Source: Rotaria sp. Silwood1 (lineage: Eukaryota; Rotifera; Eurotatoria; Philodinida; Philodinidae). From it: a stretch of DNA of 64,000 nt. The notes under the pieces were generated by a model. The model ran no database searches. It saw nothing but the letters and a program-made list of their open reading frames with translations, and was not told where the DNA came from. The stretch is from contig CAJNOP010000062.1 of assembly GCA_905250075.1 (NCBI GenBank), forward strand, positions 446,463 through 510,462, given 5' to 3'. Below are positions 37,201 through 48,924 of this stretch, in pieces. Position 1 is the first letter of the stretch. Each line of letters begins with the position of its first letter. A program made the translations under genes and the position numbers.

Positions 37201-39656
37201 GTGATGGAAATTTTCAAGATATGAAAACCTATTCGACTGACGTTGGAACTAGTCCGTATCGTGCTGTTTTAAGTGACTTTAATAAAGACGCTGTAGTAGA
37301 CATTGCAGTCTTGAATCCGGAAAATAGCAGTATCAATGTATTTTTTGGTAACAGTGACGGAACTTTTTCGAGAAAACTCACATTACATATTGAGTATGCA
37401 TTTGATTCCTATTCCATAGCCATTGGTGATTTTAACAATGATAAAGAAGATGACATTGTTGTGGGCAATCTTGGCAGCAATGATTTAAGTGTACTTCTCT
37501 TACAGTACCAGCCTAGTTTTGTAAGTAGTTCGGTTTATCGCCAAGGATCTAGTTCACATCCATCGTCAGTTACTATTAGTGATTTCAATAATGATCAGCA
37601 GATGGATATTGTTATTACTAATGCTGGCAATGATACTGTACAAATATTGCTGGGTTATAGAGAAGGAACTTTTACGAACATAATTACTTATTCAACAGGC
37701 ATTAATGTACATCCACAGCATGTAGTTGCGGCTGATTTCAATAAGGATAATCAATTAGATATCGCCGTGATTAATTATTGGACTAGTGATCTACGAGTAT
37801 TTCTCACTTCTGGTACTGAAACATCTGCCGTAGCAAGTGAATATGCCACTGGATACAAATCTTTCCCGAGATCTATTGCTGCTGGTGACTTTAACAAGGA
37901 TGGCTGGATTGATGTTGTTGTTGCTAATAGTGCTACAAATAACATAGGTGTATTTCTTGGATTCGATTATCCAACATTCAGAAGTCATAATATTGTTTTA
38001 CAAAAGCGTGATTCCATACCATACTACGTTGCTATAGGTGATTTCAATAAGGATTCTCAATGGGATATTGCTATTGCTTGTCGCAAAACGAACAATATAG
38101 CTGTGGTTTTGGGAAAAGGAAATGGTACATTTGCAAAAGAACAGTTATATGCTCTTCCGGTATCAGCTGATCCACGATCATTGGTGATTGGTGATTTTAA
38201 TAACGACAATATATCAGATATTGCTATTGCTAATTCGCGAAAAAAAAGTATAAGTATACTTCTTGGTAATGGTAACGGAACATTTGCTCCACACATGTCA
38301 CAAAAGACAATCGACGCATCCCCAGTTTCTATTGCAGTTGGTGATTTTAACAATGATAGTAGACAAGATATCGTTGTAGCCCTTGAATACGCTAACAGTA
38401 TTGGTATATTTATTGGAATTGGGAATGGATCATTTCAAAATCAAATATCATATCAAATGCCTCGTGAATCATCACCAGTATGGGTTGCTGTTGGTGACTT
38501 CAACAATGATAATGTTCAAGATATAGTTGTTACCAACTTTTACGGACATAGTGTAGGCATACTTTTAGGTTATGGTAATGGTTCTTTCACACATGTAACA
38601 GTATTTTCAACTGGAAACAGTTCTGGCCCATGTTCAATTGCTATTGGAGATTTTAACAAAGACAATAGGATGGATATTGTTGTAGCCAATAGAAATGCAC
38701 GAAATGTTGGTGTATTTTTAGGTTATGGTAATGGAACGTTCTCATCACAGATAACATATACGACTGGCTCTGGATCAATGCTAGTGTCAATCGCAGTGGA
38801 TGATTTGAACAATGATACAGTTCTTGATATTGCTATATCAGATTTTCGTGGTGGAAGAGGTAATATTGGTGTATTATATGGATTAGGTAATGGAAAATTT
38901 TTAGTACCAAAAATCTATTCAACTGGTGTTAATTCAGACCCATCATCACTCGCAATTGGGGATTTTGATAATGATGGTCGACAAGATTTTGTCGTGAGCA
39001 ATTCGAAGAAGAACAATATAGGTATTATGCTTCAAGATAAAAGTGAGCCTTTTGGAAAACAAACGAAATATTCTACAGGTGACGATTCTAGTCCATTTTC
39101 AGTCGTTGTTAGTGATTTTAATCATGATGATCAACTAGATATTGCTGTTGCAAATTCTAAGGCAAATAATATTGGTATTTTTCTCGGACATGGAGATGGA
39201 CGCTTTACACTACACAAAACTTATTCTACTGATCTTTATTCAGCTCCTGTATCTATTGCTGTTGAAGATTTCAATCATGATGAACAACTCGACATTGTTG
39301 TAGTTAATTCTAATAAAAGCAATGTCTGCATATTTCTTGGTAATGAAGACGGAGATTTTACATTTTTACAATGTTATGTAACGGGACAAAGCTCTGAACC
39401 ATCTTCTGTTGCTGTTGCGGACTTGAATAAAGACAATCAAACGGATATTGTTGTTGCTAATAGTGGCACCGATAATGTGCTTGTTTTCTTTGGACTAGAC
39501 AACGGAACTTTTTCAAGTCCAAAGTCATACTCTCTTGATTATGAATCTCATCCAACATCAGTTGCTATTGGAGATATTAACAATGATACTTTGTTGGATA
39601 TTGTTGTTGCCAATTACGGTTCGGATTATGTGGAAATACTGTTGCAGACTTGTTGA
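34282..39656 (+). CDS. Type-II membrane protein with 28 FG-GAP/VCBS repeats (three exons)
   Basis: Proposed exons are 34282-34445, 34490-34611 and 35365-39656, for 1525 residues. Exon 1 gives a polar cytoplasmic tail. Exon 2 gives one transmembrane helix (AICAFVLFTIIAMTIGIITVCLGL) followed by PKR. Exon 3 joins through a GAT codon (G|AT) to EKCQIQFKR and then about 28 tandem repeats of 49-52 residues, the last truncated. Each repeat has the pattern GDFNNDxxxDIVVANxGxxNIGIFLGYGNGTF, that is a DxNxDxxxD calcium-binding loop plus an FG-GAP-like blade, matching the VCBS/FG-GAP families that form beta-propellers in integrin-type ectodomains. The array would make about four seven-bladed propellers outside the cell. 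Repeats 7, 14 and 16 have weakened G-N-G-T-F segments. The exon 1 donor (TT|GTTTGT) is weak; a better GTAAGA five bases on would break the frame, in which case translation would start at the ATG at 34491. Polyadenylation-like AATAAA lies at about 39770. Confidence 0.8.
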
Positions 39657-40546
39657 TATTCGCATTTAAGGAGTTCAACATCTTTTCCTCTATTATACTT
39701 ACATAGATTTGTAAACAATTAATGATTAATCACAAAATAGACTGATGTATCTATATCTATGAGTGTTTCAAATAAATAGAATATAAAATCTAAAGATATG
39801 TTTCATTTTCTAATTGTTTGCATAAACATCCTATGTCATAAAGTGGATATAAAAATGAATACTAACAGATACAGGTGATATATATATAGCAAAAAATATG
39901 AATTTTAGATTGATATCATGCAATAAAATGAGGAAAGCAAGCCTATTTGTAAACTACGTCACTTTTCATTAAAATATCAATGATTCTTAATCATTAGTAG
40001 AGTATTTAGCAGCACTTTTTTATATTATTTGTTTCTAAAAAAAACAAACTAATAACTTGTAACTGTTTTTATGTCATAACCTGATTTCAATTTATTTTTG
40101 TAGAAACATAAATGGTTTGTAGTTAATTGAAAAGGTAGATTTTTTTTAAAAAGAATTAATTACAATATTCATTGTTGAAATGATGTCTATGTCATGTTTT
40201 ATCTATGAATTTCATCAATGCATATATATATATGTATATCAGGCAGAGTGGAGATTTAGGCAAAAGTAAACAGAGCTTTAAAAAGATTTGAAAAGTTGAA
40301 AGAAAAATCGAAAAATGACGAGAATGGAGAACTAATGTTATATATTTATGTTCAGTCATGTCAATTTTTATTCAAGTCTAGTCAATTCTCGGCATTACAG
40401 ATTTCACAATTTTCAGTAGGTTTTTTTGTTTATCAATGTTTATTTCTCTTTGAATTTGACCTAGCTTATAGATACTATTGAAAGTACGAACAGATCACGT
40501 CACTAACTTTTTCACTTATGTCAGACTTTAAGCTTGGTGCTCACAT
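39657..40546. other. 3' flank of the FG-GAP gene
   Basis: It holds an AATAAA-like signal, copy B of the duplicated segment (39863-40236) and a TA-rich microsatellite near 40220. There is no coding exon. Confidence 0.45.
39863..40236 (+). repeat. Duplicated non-coding segment, copy B
   Basis: Direct-orientation counterpart of 27096-27452, located about 200 bp after the FG-GAP stop codon. Confidence 0.6.
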
Positions 40547-41359
40547 AGCACCGTTTAAGGGAAACAAACGAATTAAGGGAAAATATGGATACCATTGTAG
40601 AAGCACGCGAAATCGTATAATGGAAAATTCTTATTGACTAAAAGAAATCTGAGTGCATCTCACTATGTTAAATTAATCTTCAGATTATGTCAAAAATTTA
40701 TGAAAAAATACTGAATTGAAAGAAAATATTTGAAAAACTTCACATATGTAGTCTAATGGGGTGTGGGTGTGAAACAGTTTTGATCGGATTCTTTCACATC
40801 ATAAGTTGAGTTATCCTATAAGATCGTTCGCTTATTTTGATGGAGACACTTGATTAGATAGATATTCGAATGGTTCTGTGTAATAATATAATTCAGTTCA
40901 AAATGAAACGTCTTAAACGAGTAGGACAGAGCTGTTTTGTTGATTCACTTCTAAAATTAGAAGATTCGATTTGTCGCATGTGACTGCTTCAATTGATTAC
41001 TACAAAAGCTTTGCTGTAAAATGAAACGAATTAGTCAATGTAAGGAGCTGAATGCTGAAATTCGTACTTCTAAACTTAAATCGCAGTGTGCATTTGTTTT
41101 CACGAAATGCTTAGCATAGAAATTATATCAATTAGTGTGCAGATTTGAATAAAACAAAACGAACTAGAACTTTTAAATTTAATATCACAAGCCTCAAATT
41201 TGAAAAAATTGCAATAGAAACACAACTGATAATAAAAATTTGTATTTTGGAAACATTCATTCTCTATTAGCGGCTAGTTTTTCGTACTAAGTCTATGTGC
41301 CATCACGCGATTTCATGTGCCTCTACAAATAGTATCCATATTTTCCCTTAAAGGGTGCT
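40547..41359. mobile_element. TIR element (about 0.81 kb), non-autonomous
   Basis: The left end AGCACCGTTTAAGGG and the inverse of the right end AGCACCCTTTAAGGG differ at one base. Beyond them GGGAAAATATGGATAC, TTGTAGA[A/G]GCAC and GAAATCG follow in both arms. The left arm has an extra 17 bp caused by a partial repeat of AAGGGA. The string GTGCTCACA occurs at both borders but overlaps the termini, so the target duplication is uncertain. No transposase frame is present. Confidence 0.65.
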
Positions 41360-42803
41360 CACAACCTACTTATAGTTCAGACTTCTAACGAAAGACTGTT
41401 TTTCTCGCCATCCTTACTAAAATAATTAAACTCGCCAAGAAAGTGAAAACAGTCGATGGATGTATCTATCTAATACCCCTAGCTTGAATGCGCTTAAATG
41501 GACCAAAAACGCATTTTTAATTTGAATTACACATTTTTCTAAGTACTTAAAAGTATTCCAGCTGAAGAATCGTAGTTAATCAATGAGTTTGATCACATTG
41601 ACAGATATGAAGTGAAGGACAACTTTTTTTTTCCTATATAACTTAAAATATAAATCATGAAAATTAAGGCTTATTTTCAAATGATCAAGAACTCTTAACT
41701 GTCTTTGTATTATGATAGAATGAGTATTACTATGATGATTTTTCATGTAGGATGTTTATATCGGATTTTTATCTACTTATTATATAGTACAATATCGCTT
41801 GGTAACGAATATTGATGTTCGATTATTTATTTGTATTTATTTTATCAAAGGTGACTAATCATAGAAATTTAATATTATCAAGAGGTTGAGTACAAAAGAA
41901 ATTGACACAATCATTGCTCTTGATGTGCTTATTTATCTTAACATGCTATATGATTCAGATTCGTTTCGAAAATATTTTTTTATTCTACTAACAAAGATAC
42001 AAAAAAAAAGAGAAAAAAACCGCTATATATACTCATGATTGTCTTGTCAACAAAGTTAGTTGACGTGAATAGTACTACACGATATGATTATTGGTTAATT
42101 TATTCATCAAATATCATTGTAAAACAAAAAGAAAAGTATAATAAATAGACGAAATCAAAAGACAAGATAAATATCTTTATTTATGAAAAGAAATTATAAC
42201 AATATAAAATAGCTTTACTTGTTTTTAAATAAAAAAACGAATTCGTAATATTGGTTATTAAGCTGTCATTTCGTTTTCTTTTGATGAAAAAAAAATACAA
42301 GATATGACATAAAGAAAAAAAATATGTATACTCAAAAAAAAAAAATCAAATAATCAAGGATAATATTGCTGAATGTATTCGAAGCGATAAATTTTATATG
42401 ATACACACCTTATCATTATGTAGAGCAATAATTAACGTATGCATATTGAATCATTTGTTCGTCATTGATTTATAATAAATCAATCGAAAAAAAAAAAAGA
42501 TTTTTTTTTTTCTTTTTAAGAGATTCAAAATATCTCCTTTTTTTCTATTTGTATATTTAGTATGAGACGAAAACAATAAATTATTTCAAATCATACTATT
42601 AATCAGAAAAATTATAAAACACCGTCATTTTATATTTTATTAATGTAGCCCACGCTTCTTGTCCTTAATCATCGGAGCTGTAGACGCTGCAGTTTTTTCT
42701 TCTCCTACGTCGATTAGATATAGCATGTGTTTATTGAAGCATATCTTTCTCTTTGTCATATTCATATACTCACATACATTTTTATCTGTGCGTATATCAT
42801 ATC
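41360..42803. other. Intergenic region upstream of the elongase gene
   Basis: AT-rich with long A and T runs; A12 and T12 runs near 42488-42515 can pair into a hairpin. The elongase frame extends a little upstream of its ATG without one, and no upstream coding exon was recognised. Confidence 0.4.
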
Positions 42804-43784
42804 ATGCTCAAGCAAATATCACCTACAGGACCGGATCCAGTAACTCATTCATGGTTTCTCTCTGGTTCACCATGGCCAATGATCATACTTACCATTGGTT
42901 ATATTCTTTCAATTCCTTATGGCAAACGATGGATGTCAACTCGTTCAAAACCATATAATCTTCGTATACCGATTGTTATATACAATATCTTTGCAATTTT
43001 AGTTAATGCATACGTTGCTTTTCTTGCAATACGAACATTAACTTTAAAATCTTATCGAATCTTTTGTCAAGCTGTTATGCATGATGAAGAAGATATTTAT
43101 TTAGCTAAAGCTGTTTGGTGGTATTATATATCCAAAGGTTGTGAATTTTGGGATACATGGTTTTTTATTTTAACTAAAAAATTTTCTCATGTTAGTATTC
43201 TTCATGTTTATCATCATGCAACAATGTTTCCTCTATGGTATCTTGCTACGTTAGTATTATTTGAAATTTAAAAAGAAAAACTAGAATATTTTTATTATTA
43301 TTATTATAGACGATATACACCAGGTGGTGAAGTAGCACTACCAATGATTGTTAATTCATGTGTTCATGTTATTATGTATTTGTATTATGCTTTAGCTGTT
43401 ATGCATATTCAACGAAAACTATTAGCTCAAATTAAACTTTTTGTTACTGTAATACAGGTAAAACTAAATGTTTATATATTCAAAAAATGATTTCTTTTTT
43501 TTTGTTTTCTATCCTTATTAATTTTTTAGATAAGTCAATTTGTAGCTGCAGCTATTGGTTGTATGCTTCGTTTTCATACAATGTTCTTCATAGGTGATCA
43601 ATCTTGTTATGATTTTCCTGTTTTATTTGTTTTACTTTTTCTTGCTCATTCAACATCATTATTATTTCTTTTTGTTAATTATTTTCTACAAGAATATATT
43701 TGGAAACAAAAGACAAAACATCTTGAAGAAAAAACAAATCCAATAAAAAAGAATGGTTATATTACACATGAAAAACATCATTAG
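42804..43784 (+). CDS. ELOVL-family very-long-chain fatty acid elongase (three exons)
   Basis: Exons 42804-43249, 43310-43457 and 43530-43784 give 282 residues, the usual ELOVL length. Introns are 60 and 72 bp. The protein is a multi-pass ER membrane 3-ketoacyl-CoA synthase that condenses malonyl-CoA with an acyl-CoA. All family signatures are visible: KGCEFWDT (K111-T118), the catalytic histidine box HVYHH (134-138), MYLYY in the next helix, and TVIQISQ (TxxQxxQ), which is formed only after splicing exons 2 and 3. Exon 1/2 splicing completes a Thr codon before RYTPGGEVALP. The end THEKHH may act as an ER-retrieval signal but is not a canonical dilysine. The start is the first in-frame ATG; upstream in-frame codons come from a TTG. 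Substrate class (saturated or polyunsaturated) cannot be settled by eye. Confidence 0.92.
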
Positions 43785-44929
43785 AATTTTTTTTTTTATT
43801 GGTTTTAGGAATTTTATTCAACGAGAACAATTTTTTTTTTTTGTTCAAAAGAAAATAATATTTCATTAATAATAAATACTCTTGCAATAATATTTAGTTT
43901 ATTAATATAGTCAATAATGTAAAATACTTGTCTTCGGATATATCTTGAGTTATTGATTTAAAAAAAAAAGAAAAGATGTATAAATATAGGCGAAAGATTG
44001 GCATACTATTTTTAATATTTCTCCTTTACATTTTACTTGATTGATACATTTCTTTTATCAAAAGATAGCGCTGGAAATCTTCTATAAAACTATCTATGAT
44101 TGAATTTGATAATTAAAGATATACAAACATCTATAATAACTAAACATGAAAAGAACTAACAAACTAGTGAATCATATAGATTTCTATCTGTCGCATAAAC
44201 ACGAAAAACAAGCTAATACTATGAATAAATCCTTTCAAAAAATAGATGTGACACGATTAATCATTATTTTCATAGTCAGTTATTATTATAGATGCTTGTA
44301 TGTCTTTAATTTTCATCGTCTTTCAAATGTATCTAAAATAATTTTCGGATTCAATTGTAGATAGTTTTATAGAGAATTTCGAGCACTATCTTTTAAAACA
44401 AGAAAAATATTCCAATCGAATAAAGATTTCTTTTAATCTTCTTTATTCCAAAAATACTTATGTTCTAGATTTATGATATGGATCTAAGTATTTTTCATTA
44501 TTTTATTTCTTTGTTAGTATTAAACATCATTCATTATTAATAGCAAATACTGAAAATTCTCTGTAACCACAAATAGATGAATCAAAAAAATGTCATTTCA
44601 CCAGTCGATTATCTTTGATTGCAATGTAAACTGATATCTAAAAATTTTGTGGTCAGTTTGAGTCCATATTTACAATGAATATTCTAAGCAAAACATATGT
44701 TTTAGTACTAATATATTTCGCTGAAGAAGGTCATTGCAATGTTAACCTTTTGTTGTGAAGCAAAAAAATATTTTGATTAAAAAAACAAGGTGTCGCAATT
44801 TATTGAATGATAAAACAAAAAATAGGCTTTAAGTACATAAAAGATCTATGTGCTCGCTAGATAAGAACGAAAAATATTTTATATTAAATGGAAGTCATGT
44901 TTAACAAACATTCGTTATTTATGTAGATA
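43785..44929. other. Intergenic between elongase and ART-LRR genes
   Basis: AT-rich. An AATAAA-like signal for the elongase lies near 43870. A 72-codon frame at 44146-44364 is not convincing. TATTTATGTAG just before the ART start (about 44917-44927) resembles a splice acceptor, so a 5' UTR intron is possible. Confidence 0.4.
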
Positions 44930-46792
44930 ATGGCCACAACACATATGAATGATGTTGAATTAAAAAATTTTGTTCGTTTTTCTGATTTAGCTGAAGAACC
45001 ATTATTATCATTGACACCAATATATGTTTATGAACAATTACAATTAGTAACATTAGAAGATGCAATTGAACCATTATTATCTATTGTACCCGATATAAAA
45101 CAAATGGTATGTATTATAAAAGAAAATTGTCAAGAAATTAAAGATGGTTTAACAATAAATGAATCAGCATCTATTATGTTATATTCAATGGAATGGAAAC
45201 CAAAAGAAAATTCATTTAATCTTATACTTAATCGTACATTACGTGATGAAAATCGTGATAGATTAAAACCATGGCTTCTCTATTTAAAATTATTTATGAA
45301 ATCATTATCAAAATTACCATCACTACATTGTTATGTTTATCGTGGTGTTCAAATTGATTTAAGTAATGAATATCCACCAGGTAAAACATTTATATGGTGG
45401 GGATTTTCATTATGTACTCGATCAATTGATATATTTGAAAATGAACAATATTATGATAAAATAAGTCAACGAACTCGTTTTAAAATTGAAAGTAAATCAG
45501 CTAAAGATATTCGAAATCATTCATTTCATAAAGCAACGGATGAAATTCTTTTATTATCAGCACAACGTTATAAAGTTATTTCATCAATTGATTTTGATAA
45601 TAATCTTCATATAATTCAAGTTAAAGAAATTGATTCATTTCCAGTTACACAAACAATTAATAATGATCGTACTTCATCAATAAGTTTATCATTTAATCAA
45701 CGAAAACCTTCAATTAATATATCTATTCGTGATGCATCATTGTGTTCAGTTGTATTAAAATTAACGGTAAGTTAATATATGAGTTATTGAATATTCAATT
45801 TAGAATATATCAAAAAAAAGAAAAACCTGTTGAGTAGACCGAAATCGTTAAGATTGAAAGGAGTCATATGAATGGATAACAGTCTAAAGTTCGACGATAT
45901 TCATTTGATGAGTCTTAAAATAGTATAGAATGATTCAGGTTTTTTTTGGGGGGGGGGGGGGGGATGTAATCTTCGAGGTCGAAAGTTGATTTTTCACATG
46001 AAATAACTTTTTATTAAAAAATCTAATAAAATTTCGATATAATTCGACAAGAATTTTAATTAATCTATGATTATTATATATATTTAGGGATCATCATCAT
46101 TATATCAAAATGTTCATTTAGAAGATTTATTAACTTTATGTAAATCAAATTCAATTATTGATTTATCTGTACGTGAATTAATTGATCAAGATATGCCAAT
46201 TATTGTTCAACGAGCAATTATTGATAAAAAATGTACAGGACTTTATTTAACAGGAAATAAAATTTCAAGTGAAAGTATATCAATTTTATCTGATGCATTA
46301 TATAATAATTTAACATTAATTGAATTAGATTTATCAGATAATTATATACATGATACTGGTGTTAAAATTCTTATGGATATTCTTTTAACAAATAAATCAA
46401 TTATTAAAAAACTTCATCTTGGTTCAAATAATATATCTGATCAAGGTCTATCATATATATGTGATATACTTAAAATAAATCAAACATTAACACATTTAAT
46501 GTTAAATCGTAATAATATAAGTAATCGTGGTGTACATTTATTATCGAATATTTTAGCTTTACATAATAATACACTTGAAGTATTATCATTAGCATCAAAT
46601 AGTTTAATAACAGATTCAAGTATAGATTCTTTAATTATTATGCTTAAACATAATGAAACATTAAAAGAACTTGATATTAAATATTGTAATATAACTGAAA
46701 TTAATAATCAACGTCTTCGACAAATATCTAATCAAAAAATTGATTTTAAACTTTATACAAATACAAATGACAATGGCTGTTTTTTATCATAA
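44930..46792 (+). CDS. Mono-ADP-ribosyltransferase (R-S-E type) fused to leucine-rich repeats (two exons)
   Basis: Exon 1 (44930-45766, 279 codons) encodes an ART domain; exon 2 (46088-46792) encodes about six LRRs, for 513 residues in total. The intron is GTAAGT...TTTAG, phase 0. R-S-E family landmarks are Y137-R138-G139-V (first Arg), WWGFS160-L-C-T (serine motif, normally STS) and T203-D204-E205-ILLL (ExE region). The catalytic Glu205 is kept, but the Glu two residues before it, needed for arginine specificity in many ARTs, is Thr. The target residue may differ or activity may be reduced. The LRRs are ribonuclease-inhibitor/NLRC type (LxxLxLxxNxI, about 28 residues) and probably mediate protein recognition. 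No signal peptide is seen, so a cytosolic enzyme is likely. The role is unknown; an effector or immune-like function is inference. AATAAA lies at about 46834. Confidence 0.85.
45940..45963 (+). repeat. T8G16 homopolymer pair in the ART-LRR intron
   Basis: Eight T followed by sixteen G inside the single intron of the ART-LRR gene. A G16 run is striking in DNA this AT-rich and could form a G-quadruplex. It could also be a length-unstable or mis-sequenced site. Confidence 0.9.
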
Positions 46793-47699
46793 AATTCTTT
46801 TTATTTTCTTCTATGTTAAAGATAATTTATGTGTAATAAAAAAAAAAGAAAACTCTAGCATAATTTGATTTCTTTCTAATGTTTAAGTCAGCATGTAAAC
46901 TGGAAATAGAATTGTTTAGGTTTCAAAGAAAAAAGACAAGTCGATCTCATATCTACTGTGCATATCTATGAGAAAAATAATCAATATAACGATATATTTT
47001 TTTTTCTATATGTTATATGTACGCAGAATAGAACATTAAGTTCAAATGAGCTACAAATTTATTTATTATTACTGAAGAAACGAATACAAAACTGAGAAAA
47101 AATGGTATGGAAACAATGGAAACAAAAATTAAGTTTTATTGCAAGTCATATGATTTTCTTTAGATCAGAAATATTATTCGACTTTAATCTATAGAACTTC
47201 AAAAGAAAATTTTGAAACACAGTATTTCACCAACTTTTCACCTAATATTTTAGCGATTTAATAAGGAAATAGTTGATACATTGTAATGAGAAGTTATAAA
47301 TAACCGGTCTTTGATCGTATATCAATAATATCTATAGCGACTGGAGATGTATAGGACCAAAAAATAAAACTTTACTGGAGTCACGCGACAGAGAATTCGC
47401 TGAGATTGGGACTGAATCAATTAATCTACGCAATTTTCCTATATTAGGCTCCTCCGCTAAGTTCCCACTAACACACAAAAAAAGCACACATTTATCTCAA
47501 ACAGATTTGGAAATGTTATACGAACAAGCTTCGAAAAACTGACTATTACTGCCATCTATTGACAAAAAAAAATGGTCTAACCAATTTGGCCTCGTGTTGT
47601 TTGAACTTGAGAAATTAGCAAATTTGTAGTAAATAATCTATACTTTTCAAATATGAAACTCATCACAATTTTTATAATACTTTTTTCCGAATATGTGAT
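46793..47699. other. Intergenic, 3' flank of the ART-LRR gene
   Basis: AT-rich with no coding exon recognised. The frame starting at 47653 reads straight into the MITE and is not a gene. No second ART exon was found between here and the downstream LRR exon. Confidence 0.4.
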
Positions 47700-47707
47700 G
47701 TACAGTT

Positions 47708-48222
47708 TAGTGGCATATCCAGGATTTTTCGGTATGCTAGATTTCACCTTCAGAGCATGGGACCCAGATGAAACTTATAGAGCTATGATATTGGGCCCAA
47801 ATGATGTTTTTTTATCAAAAGATTTTTGTAATGGGAGTTTGCGAAAAAAATTAGCATTTTCCTGAGCCCCACCAAGATTTTTCTTTTGCTATTAGTAGTA
47901 TCCTGATTTTTAGANNNNNNNNNNNNNNNNNNNNNNNNNNNNNNNNNNNNNNNNNNNNNNNNNNNNNNNNNNNNNNNNNNNNNNNNNNNNNNNNNNNNNN
48001 NNNNNNNNNNNNNNTCTAAAAATCAGGATACTACTAATAGCAAAAGAAAAATCTTGGTGGGACTCAGGAAAATGCAAATTTTTTTCGCAAAATCCCATTA
48101 CAAAACTTTTTTGATAAAAAAATCATCATTTGGGTCCAATATCATAGCTCTATACGTTTCATCTGAGTCCCATGCTCTGAAGGTGAAATCTAGCATACCG
48201 AAAAATCTTGGACATGCCACTA
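47708..48222. mobile_element. hAT-type palindromic MITE with an assembly gap at its centre
   Basis: The termini are TAGTGGCATATCC (left) and ...GGACATGCCACTA (right), flanked by identical octamers GTACAGTT at 47700-47707 and 48223-48230. The two arms, about 200 bp each, are close inverted copies (CAGAGCATGGGA, CAGATGAAAC, TTGGGCCCAAATGAT, CACCAAGATTTTTC). They meet at 100 N that replace the hairpin loop. The family is shared with the decayed copy at 4624-5248. The intact target duplication and similar arms indicate a more recent insertion. Confidence 0.92.
47915..48014. other. Assembly gap (100 N) inside the MITE
   Basis: Exactly 100 N, flanked on both sides by the same sequence in opposite orientation (ATCCTGATTTTTAGA on the left, its inverse on the right). 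The gap therefore marks the turn of a hairpin that probably defeated sequencing or assembly. The true loop is probably short. Confidence 0.98.
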
Positions 48223-48230
48223 GTACAGTT

Positions 48231-48924
48231 ATTCTTTGAAATTGTATCACTCAAGATTAAAAATAAACCTGGCATTAAATAATCCATCTAAGAATGATTC
48301 AGGTGACGTGAAATGAAAGGTATTAAATGGGCATTTTTCGATATATAAACAAAAAAATCGTACACAGGCATTTTTCAGAGATTTCTCATTATGATAGCCA
48401 TACTTATAGTGGCAATAGGGAGAATTCATCCTTTTTCTTCTTTCACATAGCACAGTCAAACGCACTACTGATTAACTTTCAAATCGAAGCTTTTTTTGCG
48501 TTTGTTATTTCCTCAAAACGGTACGGAAAACTAGAAGTAGGCCTAAACTATTTCCGGCTAGTATTTTTTTTTATAAAACTAGGCTTCTGTTAAATGGCAA
48601 AAATTTTCTAACACTTCATACTCAGTATTCAGAGAAATACATGCGAACGGGAGAGAATATGAAATTTAAATCAATTATATATTTTGATAGAGCATCGAAC
48701 GCTGTACAAAATATACTAATTACATACTTTATTTCACATGTTGTCAGCAAAAAATAAGTTATATTTAGTTGTGTTAACTTTCAAAATAATAAATGTAATA
48801 AACAAGTCGAACAAGATAATATACGAAAGGTTTTTAAATTCTCATCTACAGATGAATTTCAATTTATCATCTTTTTTTTTCATATTTTAATTTGATAATT
48901 GATATTATCAATTAAAATTTGTAG
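48231..48924. other. Sequence between the MITE and the second LRR exon
   Basis: AT-rich with two short frames on opposite strands (48247-48465 and 48327-48593), neither protein-like. It ends in a good acceptor (AATTTGTAG) for the following LRR exon. Confidence 0.4.

Noticed and set aside
36071-38353. Several 65-126 codon minus-strand frames under the FG-GAP exon
   Set aside because: They are antisense shadows of the highly repetitive FG-GAP coding sequence.
47653-47865. 70-codon frame with a signal-like start
   Set aside because: After 18 codons it runs into the hAT MITE, so most of the peptide is transposon sequence.
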